From positions 1 to 5,121 of the forward strand of contig JAAZJV010000089.1 of NCBI GenBank assembly GCA_012800135.1: a stretch of DNA of 5,121 bases, in the 5' to 3' direction. The notes under the pieces were generated by a model, which saw only the letters and a list, made by a program, of their open reading frames with translations, was not told the origin of the DNA and did not search any database. Below, piece after piece: positions 1 through 5,121 of the stretch. A program made the position numbers and the translations under genes. Origin of the DNA: Clostridiaceae bacterium (GTDB lineage: Bacteria > Bacillota > Clostridia > Saccharofermentanales > DTU023). Position 1 is the stretch's first letter. The number at the start of each line of letters is the position of its first letter.

Positions 1-1211
1 GATGCTGAGAAGGAAAAGAAGTAATAATAGCCAGTGAACCGTCCGATTTGGTCGATTGATGCAAGTTCCACAACCATGGGAAGGGAGTTGATATTGACAC
101 AGGCCCATCCAAATCCGGCACAGGCAAGCAGTGCCAGTACGATATATTTTTTAAGGGCAAGCGATCCCGCGGCCAAAATGTCAACGCCAAAAGCCGTCAG
201 CAATGGATTAATAAAAACCATGGGGGCAAGGAAGAGCAACAGCATGATCAAGCCGAGGATGATCGTCTTTTTGCGTCCCAAACGGCCGGCGATGATGCCC
301 GCCGGAACGGCAAAGATCACAAAAGTTAGAGAGAAAGCGGTCAGCATCATGGTGGCGGTGCCGTTATCGACGTGAAGCGTATTTGTCGCAAAAAGTGTAA
401 AAAAGGTTTCGATTGCATTGTAGGCGCAGAACCAGAAGAAAATGGCCGAGAGCAAGAGTAGAAGACTGCGGCGTTCCGGAGGTGTAAGCTTCCTATTAAT
501 GACGGTCTTTTTCTTCTTCGCGTCATCGTCTTCTTCGACGTCAAGGGAGGCCATAAATTCTTTTGCGGTAAGGCGACGACCAATACTTTCTCGTTGCGCG
601 CGCCGCCAAGCTTCCGCGACCGGCTCGCGCACGAACAACATAAGACAGACCAACGAGATGATCATGATAAGAGAGCCCATGCCGAAAGCCATTCTTCCCG
701 AAGGATCAAAAGTAGTGGTGAGTTTACCGCCTATCAAGAAGGCGATGATCGCGCCGATCCCGCCCATCAGGTTGATGACGCCGTTCGCTTTGCTACGAAG
801 GGGGCGTGGGGTTACGTCTGGCATCAGTGCGATAACAGGAGACCTCCAAAGTGCCATCAGCAGGTTAAAGCAGATGATGAACGTCATCATGATGGCCAAC
901 GATTTTGCCCAAGGGATCAGGAAGAAAAACAGAGCAGAGAGCGGAAGGCCAACCATAATCCAAGGCATCCGACGGCCAAAGCGCGTAAACGTTCGATCGC
1001 TGAACGCGCCGACCAACGGTTGAAAAACGATCCCAAAGAAATTGTCGATCGTCATGATAGTGCCGATGACGGTTGTTGTTAGAGCGAACCGCTGCTCAAG
1101 CAGTAAGGGCACGAGCGAATTGTAAAGGCTCCAAGCAAGAGAACTTGCAAGAAAACCGAAGCCGATCAGTGTCGTTTTCTTATAGTCAAGCCGTTCGGTT
1201 TTATGGGTCAT
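1..1211 (-). CDS. MFS transporter, SLC45/GPH-like, 3' end missing
   Basis: An integral membrane carrier of the major facilitator superfamily. The visible 403 residues begin MTHKTERLDY and run off the left edge without a stop, so roughly the last helix and tail are missing. Hydrophobic segments lie near residues 13-37, 48-68, 83-103, 106-128, 146-166, 175-195, 250-275, 287-307, 316-336, 356-378 and 390 onward. Motif A of the first half is seen as GAFSDRTFTRFGRR (68-81), the spaced form typical of SLC45/GPH-type sugar carriers. A second-half counterpart is AGRLGRKK (308-315). RSPVIALMPDVTP (123-135) is also typical of this bacterial branch. The cytoplasmic loop (196-248) holds an acidic run followed by four lysines (226-235). 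The ATG follows a strong AGGGAGGA site (1218-1225) by six bases. A sugar or oligosaccharide substrate is inferred from the family only; the neighbours do not identify it. Confidence 0.9.
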   Translation of the reverse strand, partial: MTHKTERLDYKKTTLIGFGFLASSLAWSLYNSLVPLLLEQRFALTTTVIGTIMTIDNFFGIVFQPLVGAFSDRTFTRFGRRMPWIMVGLPLSALFFFLIPWAKSLAIMMTFIICFNLLMALWRSPVIALMPDVTPRPLRSKANGVINLMGGIGAIIAFLIGGKLTTTFDPSGRMAFGMGSLIMIISLVCLMLFVREPVAEAWRRAQRESIGRRLTAKEFMASLDVEEDDDAKKKKTVINRKLTPPERRSLLLLLSAIFFWFCAYNAIETFFTLFATNTLHVDNGTATMMLTAFSLTFVIFAVPAGIIAGRLGRKKTIILGLIMLLLFLAPMVFINPLLTAFGVDILAAGSLALKKYIVLALLACAGFGWACVNINSLPMVVELASIDQIGRFTGYYYFFSFSA

Positions 1212-1275
1212 ACGTATTCCTCCCTATCCTCTTAACAGGTCTCGCTTGTCCCTTTCATATTCATATGTAGGACTG

Positions 1276-1466
1276 CGCCTGCTTTTTGATGTCTCCAATT
1301 TCTTATCCTGGTGATCGCCTGTTTCATCGGATTAAGTCTGCTACTTTATATGTCTCCGCTTTCTATCCTAGTGATTGTCTGTTTCATCGGATTAAGTCCG
1401 CTACTTTATACGTCTCAGCTTTCTATATCAATGATCGCCTGTTTCAAACGGTCGGATTAAGCCTGA
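1276..1466. repeat. Tandem array of ~60-bp repeats upstream of the MFS gene
   Basis: Three recognisable units start at 1291, 1352 and 1412, each opening with GTCTC. A degraded fragment lies just before them (CTGCTTTTTGAT, 1279-1290). Bases 1321-1350 and 1381-1410 differ at one position in 30, and the full 60-base stretches 1321-1380 and 1381-1440 match at 51 of 60. The best conserved block is GTTTCATCGGATTAAGT (1321-1337 and 1381-1397). The third unit breaks this block with a six-base insertion (after 1446) and then decays. On the minus strand each full unit offers a TATAAA box about 135-200 bases from the transporter start, so the array could hold repeated promoter or regulator sites. That role is inference. 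Confidence 0.85.
1405..1431 (-). promoter_or_regulatory. Candidate promoter for the MFS gene, weak
   Basis: Read on the minus strand, TTGATA (1426-1431) is followed after 15 bases by TATAAA (1405-1410). The spacer is shorter than the usual 17, so this is only a tentative sigma-A-type promoter. The same TATAAA box recurs one repeat unit closer to the gene (1345-1350), but without a matching -35 box. Transcription from here would give a leader of nearly 200 bases containing two repeat units. Confidence 0.25.
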
Positions 1467-1474
1467 AAGTCCTT

Positions 1475-1506
1475 ATTATGTTTTCTCAATATCATTCTGT
1501 TTTCTC
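1475..1506. repeat. Short direct repeat, 13 bp, 19-bp period
   Basis: ATTATGTTTTCTC (1475-1487) recurs as ATTCTGTTTTCTC (1494-1506), 12 of 13 bases alike with six bases between. The spacing is a little under two helical turns, which would suit two adjacent binding sites for one regulator. It lies just outside the 60-bp array. It may be chance in a T-rich stretch. Confidence 0.4.
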
Positions 1507-1554
1507 TATATCTGTGCCCGTTCCTTCATTAGCAACGCGCAAACTGTTGATGCC

Positions 1555-1572
1555 GTTGTTTTATTTAACAAC
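1555..1572. promoter_or_regulatory. Short inverted repeat, possible operator
   Basis: GTTGTT-ttattt-AACAAC is a perfect 6-bp inverted repeat around an AT-only centre. It has the size and symmetry of a dimeric repressor site and lies upstream of the transporter gene and its repeat array. Nothing identifies the regulator, and no regulator gene is in the window. Arms this short can arise by chance. Confidence 0.3.
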
Positions 1573-1655
1573 CGTCTCGCTCTCTCTTGTCACGGTCACG
1601 GCGTATGCACACGTTTAGCGATAGTAGTACGCGCTTTGCCGCAAGTGTCGTAGCC

Positions 1656-2042
1656 TTAAAGATTTATCATGGCGGTTCGATAGATGAACAACTCCATTAT
1701 GATGGCAAGCGCTGCAAAGATAACTGCCGTCAAAACGCGCAAAATGGCTATTTGAATCGTCAACTTTTTCTGTGAACGCTCGATCAAGTAAAACACGTAA
1801 TGCAGAACCACATTGGCGACAAACCACGCGGCGGGAATGAGAAAAAGCTCCCATCTTGAACCCGGTTTTTCCATCTCTACAAAGGGATAAACACGTGAAG
1901 GCAAACTTTCCGGCATGAGAAAAAAGAGAGGAATCGCTGTAACAAAGGGCGCAATGGCAAAAAACCAGAAAATCGCGTAAATAAAATTGCGATCGATTAT
2001 GGTCTCAGGACGAATCTGCTTAATCTGTTGCCGAATCTTCAT
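1656..2042 (-). CDS. Small three-helix membrane protein, DUF1648/SdpI-like
   Basis: A 128-residue protein beginning MKIRQQIKQI and ending MINL. Three hydrophobic segments are clear: about 20-43, 67-87 and 96-119. The N-terminus is basic, and the linker 44-66 is polar and proline-rich (MPESLPSR then EKPGSRWELFLIP). A first helix leading into a P-x-x-LP segment and then a basic/aromatic stretch before helix two recalls the DUF1648 domain found in SdpI-type immunity/signalling membrane proteins. The match is by appearance only, and no catalytic motif is visible. The ATG is preceded by an excellent AGGAGG (2049-2054) at six bases, so the start is secure. It reads leftwards, 444 bases ahead of the transporter and divergent from the thioesterase. 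Function unknown. Confidence 0.8.
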   Translation of the reverse strand: MKIRQQIKQIRPETIIDRNFIYAIFWFFAIAPFVTAIPLFFLMPESLPSRVYPFVEMEKPGSRWELFLIPAAWFVANVVLHYVFYLIERSQKKLTIQIAILRVLTAVIFAALAIIMELFIYRTAMINL

Positions 2043-2061
2043 CCATTCCCTCCTAGCAAAG

Positions 2062-2067
2062 ATTATA
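2062..2067 (-). promoter_or_regulatory. -10 box for the small membrane-protein gene
   Basis: A perfect TATAAT on the minus strand, preceded by CGG. It lies seven bases upstream of the AGGAGG ribosome site at 2049-2054, so the transcript leader would be very short, about 14 bases. No good TTGACA-like -35 box is visible at 16-18 bases, which weakens the call. Confidence 0.4.
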
Positions 2068-2300
2068 CCGCAAGCTCAGCAAAATCTCTGCCTAAAAAGG
2101 CGTACAATACGTCAAGCCTATTCGTCCTTATCACAAGAAAGAGAGATCGACAACGGGATGCATTATCACCCCTCGTATAGCATCGCTTAACAAGGCCATT
2201 GATTGCAGGGCAAATTGCGAAGAGTGTCCATAACACGTAGTAATTTACGCCATGAACTTTAAGTTTACTTTTTTGCATCATAATCCTGTAAAACACCTGT

Positions 2301-2322
2301 GATAAACTATAAAAACGATAAT
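2301..2322 (+). promoter_or_regulatory. -10-like boxes for the thioesterase gene
   Basis: Three overlapping AT-rich boxes sit 48-69 bases before the start codon: GATAAA preceded by TGT (2301-2306, extended -10 style), TATAAA (2308-2313) and GATAAT (2317-2322). The best upstream -35-like hexamer, TTGCAT (2273-2278), is 22 bases from the first box, too far for a standard promoter. Promoter activity here is likely from position, but the exact boxes are uncertain. Confidence 0.3.
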
Positions 2323-2356
2323 AGACGGGTTGGCCGGCTATTGTCGATTTTTTGTG

Positions 2357-2362
2357 AAAGGA
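2357..2362 (+). promoter_or_regulatory. Ribosome binding site deciding the thioesterase start
   Basis: AAAGGA lies seven bases before the ATG at 2370, the ideal distance. An in-frame TTG at 2364 is only one base from this site and too close to be used, so the ATG is the start. Confidence 0.7.
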
Positions 2363-2369
2363 ATTGCGT

Positions 2370-3179
2370 ATGAAAAAAAAGAACCATACGATTGGGGAAT
2401 ATACGGTTTCCGTTCAAGAGACGGATCCTTTCAATCGCATTCATTTATATCGTTTGATGGATTATGCTCAGGATTGCGACGGCAGAGACAGCGCACGGCT
2501 CAAGATGAAATCAGTCGATATTCGAAAGCAAAAGATGGTCTGGATTCTTCTTTCATTGGCATACCGTTTTGATGATCGTTTTCCCGCAGCAGACGAAAAG
2601 TTGATTGTGGACACATGGTCGCGAGGTACGCGGGGAATACGTTTCTTCCGAGATAATCGCTATTATCGGGATGTTATGGACGACGAGCATTGTTTCGGCG
2701 CCGCTTCATCGGAATGGATTCTGGCCTCGCTCGACGAACATTTGCCGATCCGGCCGAGCCATGTTTGCGACACCGACGAATACAACAAGATGTCGGATCA
2801 GGCAGTTGGTTATTTGAATAAGGTTCCGAACCTTAAACCTCTTCCCGATGATGCGAAAGTGTATAAAATGCTCCGTTACACGGCGCATTTTGGCGATCTT
2901 GATCTCAACAACCACTTTCACAATACGCACTACGCCCGCCTTGCCATAGATGCAGCCGTTCGCTATTTGGCGATAGATCCTTCCTCTACAGAACTTGCGA
3001 TTCACGCATTTCACATCACATTTATTAAAGAAGTGCTTTACGGAGAAGAGCTCGTTGTGTGTGTCTCGCCTGATCTGTCGGACGAGAGCGTGTTGCGCAT
3101 CGAAGGACGTATGGAAAAGACCGGTGAACCGTCTTTTCGGGCAGATCTGACGTACGGGCTTATTTCGCATAAGTCATAG
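2370..3179 (+). CDS. Acyl-ACP thioesterase (bacterial FatA/FatB-like)
   Basis: A cytoplasmic hydrolase of 269 residues that would release free fatty acids from acyl carrier protein, ending or diverting chain elongation. Length and layout fit the Acyl-ACP_TE family: two tandem hotdog domains, about 5-130 and 165-265. The first has the conserved order IRFFRDNRYYRD (90-101) then SEWILASLDEHLPIRP (114-129), like the plant enzymes. The second carries the hallmark GDLDLNNHFHNTHY (175-188), in which D178, N180 and H182 match the catalytic Asp-Asn-His of plant FatB. E221 in FIKEVLYGEEL probably matches the catalytic Glu, while the neighbouring plant Cys is replaced by V222. The latter two assignments are my alignment by eye. 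Chain-length preference cannot be read from sequence. The next gene starts 491 bases on, behind two repeat arrays, so no operon is evident. Confidence 0.9.
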   Translation: MKKKNHTIGEYTVSVQETDPFNRIHLYRLMDYAQDCDGRDSARLKMKSVDIRKQKMVWILLSLAYRFDDRFPAADEKLIVDTWSRGTRGIRFFRDNRYYRDVMDDEHCFGAASSEWILASLDEHLPIRPSHVCDTDEYNKMSDQAVGYLNKVPNLKPLPDDAKVYKMLRYTAHFGDLDLNNHFHNTHYARLAIDAAVRYLAIDPSSTELAIHAFHITFIKEVLYGEELVVCVSPDLSDESVLRIEGRMEKTGEPSFRADLTYGLISHKS

Positions 3180-3200
3180 CACAGTAATACTCAGGGAAAA

Positions 3201-3223
3201 TCAGCCGGCTGCATTTCGGCTGA
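3201..3223 (+). terminator. Stem-loop after the thioesterase gene, weak terminator candidate
   Basis: TCAGCCG (3201-3207) pairs perfectly with CGGCTGA (3217-3223) around a nine-base loop, 21 bases after the stop codon. Its position suits a terminator, but no T run follows, so intrinsic termination is doubtful. It could instead be an mRNA-end stabilising hairpin. Part of the stem, AGCCGGCT, is itself palindromic. Confidence 0.35.
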
Positions 3224-3295
3224 CAGCTATGCCATTTCGTTTATTTTGTTGTGCAGAAGCTTTTTTTGAGTATCATGGTACTGTTACGGATGTAA

Positions 3296-3516
3296 GGAAA
3301 AGAACGATCATCGTCACTAATCGGGTTTCACTTGGCTATGAAAGCTAGGAAAAGAATGATTGTCGCCGCTGAGCGGTTTTCGCTCAGCTACGGACAAAAT
3401 ATGGAAAAGAATAATTGTCGCTACCAAGCCAAGAGTTTTTCGCTCGGCTACGGACATATATGGAAAAGAACGATCGCCGCCGCCAAACGCTTTTTCGCGG
3501 CGTTGTTCATAAGAAC
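3296..3516. repeat. Four-unit array of 52-59 bp hairpin-bearing repeats
   Basis: Units start at 3296, 3348, 3403 and 3462. Each opens with GGAAAAGAA followed by a pyrimidine, a purine, AT and a CG-rich block. Units 2 and 3 share the ending CGCTC(A/G)GCTACGGACA and then an AT-rich joint before the next GGAAAAGAA. The middle of unit 2 is a perfect 8-bp hairpin, unit 3 keeps it with two mismatches, and unit 4 forms a different 6-bp GC stem (3478-3483 with 3497-3502). Unit 1 no longer folds well. Divergence between units is substantial, so the array is old or under selection for structure rather than sequence. Function unknown. Confidence 0.8.
3368..3388. other. Perfect hairpin in unit 2 of the repeat array
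   Basis: GCTGAGCG (3368-3375) and CGCTCAGC (3381-3388) pair over eight bases around a five-base GTTTT loop. The corresponding place in unit 3 (3428-3435 with 3441-3448) pairs at six of eight positions around TTTTT. The T run is in the loop, not after the stem, so this is not an intrinsic terminator. Confidence 0.75.
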
Positions 3517-3529
3517 TAACGAGATCTAA

Positions 3530-3666
3530 TCGACTCATTTAAAAAACGGGATTGGAGCGGTTCCTTTTTAAGAAATTGCGATCTAAGCGAACCATTTAAA
3601 AACTTGGTTATCCAAACGATCCGTTTTAAAAACTTGAGAACCAAACAACCATTTTTAAGGAACAGG
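3530..3666. repeat. Five-unit degenerate ~29-bp array ending at the FAD gene start
   Basis: Units start near 3530, 3557, 3587, 3616 and 3645, giving periods of 27, 30, 29 and 29. The shared pattern is a CGA/ACC-type head, then an AT core like CATTTAAAAAC, then a TTGG-like segment and a GATC/TATCC-type tail. The clearest copies are units 3 and 4 (3587-3615 and 3616-3644), which share TTTAAAAACTTG. Unit 3 is locally symmetric: AACCA (3590-3594) pairs with TGGTT (3605-3609). In the last unit the AT core has become TTTTTAAGGAAC, which supplies the ribosome site AAGGA (3657-3661) of the gene at 3671. Repeated regulator binding, an AT-rich promoter element or a leader structure are all possible. 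Confidence 0.75.
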
Positions 3667-3670
3667 ATTT

Positions 3671-5101
3671 ATGAAAAAAGCAGATGTCGCAATTATTGGA
3701 GCCGGGCTTTCCGGAATATTTGCCGCCTATGGGCTAATCAGCGCGCGCCCCGATCTTCATATTGTCTTATTTGAAGAAGGAGAGCCGATTGCGTCGCGTT
3801 CGTGTCCGATTATTCGAGGCGACGTGTCAAAATGTATTCATTGTAAAAAATGTGCGGTTATGCACGGTTTTGGCGGTGCGGGCGCCTTTTCAGACGGAAA
3901 GTTTAATTTTACGGCGGAATTTGGAGGCTGGTTGACGGACTACATGTCTGCATCGCAGGTTATGAAGCTCATTGAGGATGTGGACGCCGTCAACGTGAAA
4001 TTCGGTGCGAACGGCCAGATTTATTCGACAGAAACGCCGGAAAGTGAGGCAATCCGCCGTCGTGCGCTGTCTTACGATATTCATCTTCTAAATGCGCGCT
4101 GCAAGCACCTTGGGACTGAGAAGAATTTTCAGGTGCTAATGAACCTGTACGAATGGATCGACAAGCGGATTGAGCTTCATTGCAACACGTCTGTGAGTTC
4201 CATCACGCCTATGATTAATGGCAAGCCTGTTCTTCACGAAGAAGGCAACGTTCCCGACTCCTATGTGCTCGAAACATCTAAGGGTAAGTGCGCGTGTGAT
4301 ATTCTTATCGCTGCTCCTGGGAGATCCGGATCGGAATGGTTTAGTAATATCTGTCGTTCACTCAAGCTTCCCGTGCTCAACAATCGAGTAGACCTTGGTG
4401 TTCGTGTTGAGCTCCCCGCGCTGGTGTTCAAAGATATCACGGACGCCATGTACGAGGCGAAGCTAAAGTACATGACTCGCGTATACAAAGATGTTGTGCG
4501 GACGTTCTGCATGAATCCCTACGGATATGTTGTGGCAGAAAACACGGACGGCATCGTCACTGTAAATGGACATAGTTACGATGATCCGAATCTTCGCAGT
4601 GAGAATACCAACTTCGCGTTACTGGTCAGCAACCGTTTTACAGAACCGTTTAAAGAACCGAATCGCTACGGTCGCCACATTGCATCGCTTTCAAATATGT
4701 TAGGCGGAGGCGTGATGGTGCAACGTTTGGGTGATTTGCGCGACGGCCGTCGGACGAACGAGCACCGCATGTCAAAGAGCTTCGTAAAACCAACGCTTGA
4801 CGCAACACCGGGCGATCTGTCACTTGTGCTACCTAAACGTCACCTCGACAACATACTCGAGATGATCAACGTGTTGGATAAGCTTGCTCCGGGCACGGCC
4901 AATGCCGACACGCTCTTGTACGGTGTCGAAGTGAAATTTTACAGCGCGAGACTGAAGCTTTCCAATACATTTGAGACCGGCTTGCGAAACTTTTTCGCGA
5001 TTGGCGATGGCGCAGGGATTACGCGCGGTCTCTCTCAAGCAGGCGCAAGTGGCCTTCACGTAGCACGCTCTATACTAGGAAGAATGAATTCCGGAAAATA
5101 G
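3671..5101 (+). CDS. FAD-dependent dehydrogenase, COG2509-like, with cysteine cluster
   Basis: A 476-residue flavoprotein, probably a soluble oxidoreductase, of the uncharacterised NAD(P)/FAD-dependent dehydrogenase family (COG2509 type). The N-terminal Rossmann fold is seen as VAIIGAGLSG (6-15) with acidic E35/E36 ending the second strand for FAD ribose. A cysteine cluster follows: C45 in SCPIIRG, then C55, C58 and C61 in C-x2-C-x2-C, leading into HGFGGAGAFSDGKFNF (65-80), a family signature. DILIAAPGRSG (210-220) is the second nucleotide-fold strand. The C-terminus has the FAD-closing motif FFAIGDGAGITRGLSQAGASG (441-461). Full length appears present. The ATG at 3671 has AAGGA (3657-3661) nine bases upstream. 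Substrate and electron partner are unknown. The four cysteines could hold an Fe-S cluster or a metal, which is inference. No partner gene is adjacent. Confidence 0.9.
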   Translation: MKKADVAIIGAGLSGIFAAYGLISARPDLHIVLFEEGEPIASRSCPIIRGDVSKCIHCKKCAVMHGFGGAGAFSDGKFNFTAEFGGWLTDYMSASQVMKLIEDVDAVNVKFGANGQIYSTETPESEAIRRRALSYDIHLLNARCKHLGTEKNFQVLMNLYEWIDKRIELHCNTSVSSITPMINGKPVLHEEGNVPDSYVLETSKGKCACDILIAAPGRSGSEWFSNICRSLKLPVLNNRVDLGVRVELPALVFKDITDAMYEAKLKYMTRVYKDVVRTFCMNPYGYVVAENTDGIVTVNGHSYDDPNLRSENTNFALLVSNRFTEPFKEPNRYGRHIASLSNMLGGGVMVQRLGDLRDGRRTNEHRMSKSFVKPTLDATPGDLSLVLPKRHLDNILEMINVLDKLAPGTANADTLLYGVEVKFYSARLKLSNTFETGLRNFFAIGDGAGITRGLSQAGASGLHVARSILGRMNSGK

Positions 5102-5121
5102 CGCCATTGCGACAAAAGCAA

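Larger units (their letters stand above)
1212..1655. other. Intergenic region upstream of the MFS gene
   Basis: These 444 bases separate two leftward genes and hold no convincing gene. From the transporter outward they contain its ribosome site (1218-1225), the 60-bp tandem repeat array (about 1276-1466), a 13-bp direct repeat (1475-1506), a short inverted repeat (1555-1572) and the 3' flank of the membrane-protein gene. I see no hairpin followed by a T run on the minus strand after the stop at 1656, so an intrinsic terminator for that gene is not evident. The length and the array suggest that the transporter has its own promoter rather than reading through from the gene at 1656-2042. Confidence 0.7.
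2043..2369. other. Divergent intergenic region, membrane protein / thioesterase
   Basis: These 327 bases lie between the starts of two diverging genes and probably hold both promoters. The left side has a perfect TATAAT for the leftward gene (2062-2067). The right side has AT-rich -10-like boxes for the thioesterase (2301-2322). Two small symmetric elements sit side by side, GCCT-aaaa-AGGC (2090-2101) and CGTA-caa-TACG (2101-2111). They are too short to call operators. An open minus-strand frame across 2063-2296 has a GTG start, no ribosome site and no recognisable product, so I do not treat it as a gene. Confidence 0.6.
3180..3670. other. Repeat-filled intergenic region before the FAD gene
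   Basis: This 491-base gap holds no convincing gene. In order it contains a stem-loop after the thioesterase stop (3201-3223), a run of seven T (3261-3267) with no stem directly before it, the four-unit hairpin repeat array (3296-3516) and the five-unit 29-bp array (3530-3666) running into the ribosome site of the FAD gene. Open frames cross the first array on both strands, but unit lengths of 52, 55 and 59 change frame from unit to unit, which argues against coding. No standard promoter for the FAD gene could be picked out. Confidence 0.7.

Noticed and set aside
34..1082. Long plus-strand open frames opposite the transporter
   Set aside because: They are antisense shadows of the MFS gene. 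They give arginine-rich, low-quality proteins with no domain, whereas the minus frame gives a clear carrier with motif A.
2063..2296. 77-residue minus-strand open frame in the divergent gap
   Set aside because: It starts at GTG without a ribosome site, overlaps the promoter region of the membrane-protein gene, and has no recognisable domain.
2364..2369. Upstream TTG start for the thioesterase
   Set aside because: It lies one base from the AAAGGA site, too close for initiation; the ATG at 2370 is correctly spaced.
2706..3170. Minus-strand open frame opposite the thioesterase
   Set aside because: It is antisense to a confidently identified gene and its translation resembles nothing known to me.
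3261..3267. Seven-T run as an intrinsic terminator of the thioesterase
   Set aside because: No stem directly precedes it. The nearest hairpin ends at 3223, about 37 bases earlier.
3296..3516. CRISPR array
   Set aside because: The similarity runs through nearly the whole of each unit, there are no constant repeats with unique spacers, periods drift from 52 to 59, and no cas gene is present.
3317..3538. Small repeat proteins encoded in the hairpin array, either strand
   Set aside because: Unit lengths are not multiples of three, so the reading frame shifts between units. No ribosome site precedes the possible starts.
3604..3632. Promoter with TTGGTT and a TTTAAA-like box inside the 29-bp array
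   Set aside because: The boxes are 15 bases apart, poorly matched, and arise from the repeated AT core, so they cannot be told from repeat sequence.

Overview
This window looks like a piece of chromosome from a low-to-mid GC Gram-positive-type bacterium (Bacillota, perhaps a gut or oral Clostridia, Negativicutes or Erysipelotrichia relative). The guess rests on strong AGGAGG-like ribosome sites and on the gene families present: a bacterial acyl-ACP thioesterase, a COG2509-type FAD-dependent dehydrogenase and an SLC45-like sugar-type MFS carrier. No species can be named from the sequence alone.

Layout. Two genes read leftwards: an MFS transporter cut off by the left edge (1-1211) and a small three-helix membrane protein of DUF1648/SdpI-like appearance (1656-2042). 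Two genes read rightwards: an acyl-ACP thioesterase (2370-3179) and a 476-residue FAD-dependent oxidoreductase (3671-5101). The strands diverge at 2043-2369. No two genes are close enough to be an obvious operon, and all three gaps exceed 300 bases.

The genes are mostly recognisable housekeeping or metabolic types, and nothing shows that they act together. The thioesterase would release free fatty acids from acyl carrier protein. The FAD protein belongs to a widespread but poorly characterised family with a cysteine cluster. The MFS protein probably moves a sugar or similar solute.

The unusual part is the non-coding DNA. Three different short-repeat arrays occupy two of the gaps. One is a roughly 60-bp tandem array upstream of the transporter (about 1276-1466). 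The second is a four-unit array of 52-59 bp repeats, some carrying hairpins (3296-3516). The third is a five-unit array of about 29 bp that ends exactly at the ribosome site of the FAD gene (3530-3666). I found no RNA gene, CRISPR array, insertion sequence or defence system. The arrays are the best candidates for something undescribed, and their function is unknown.
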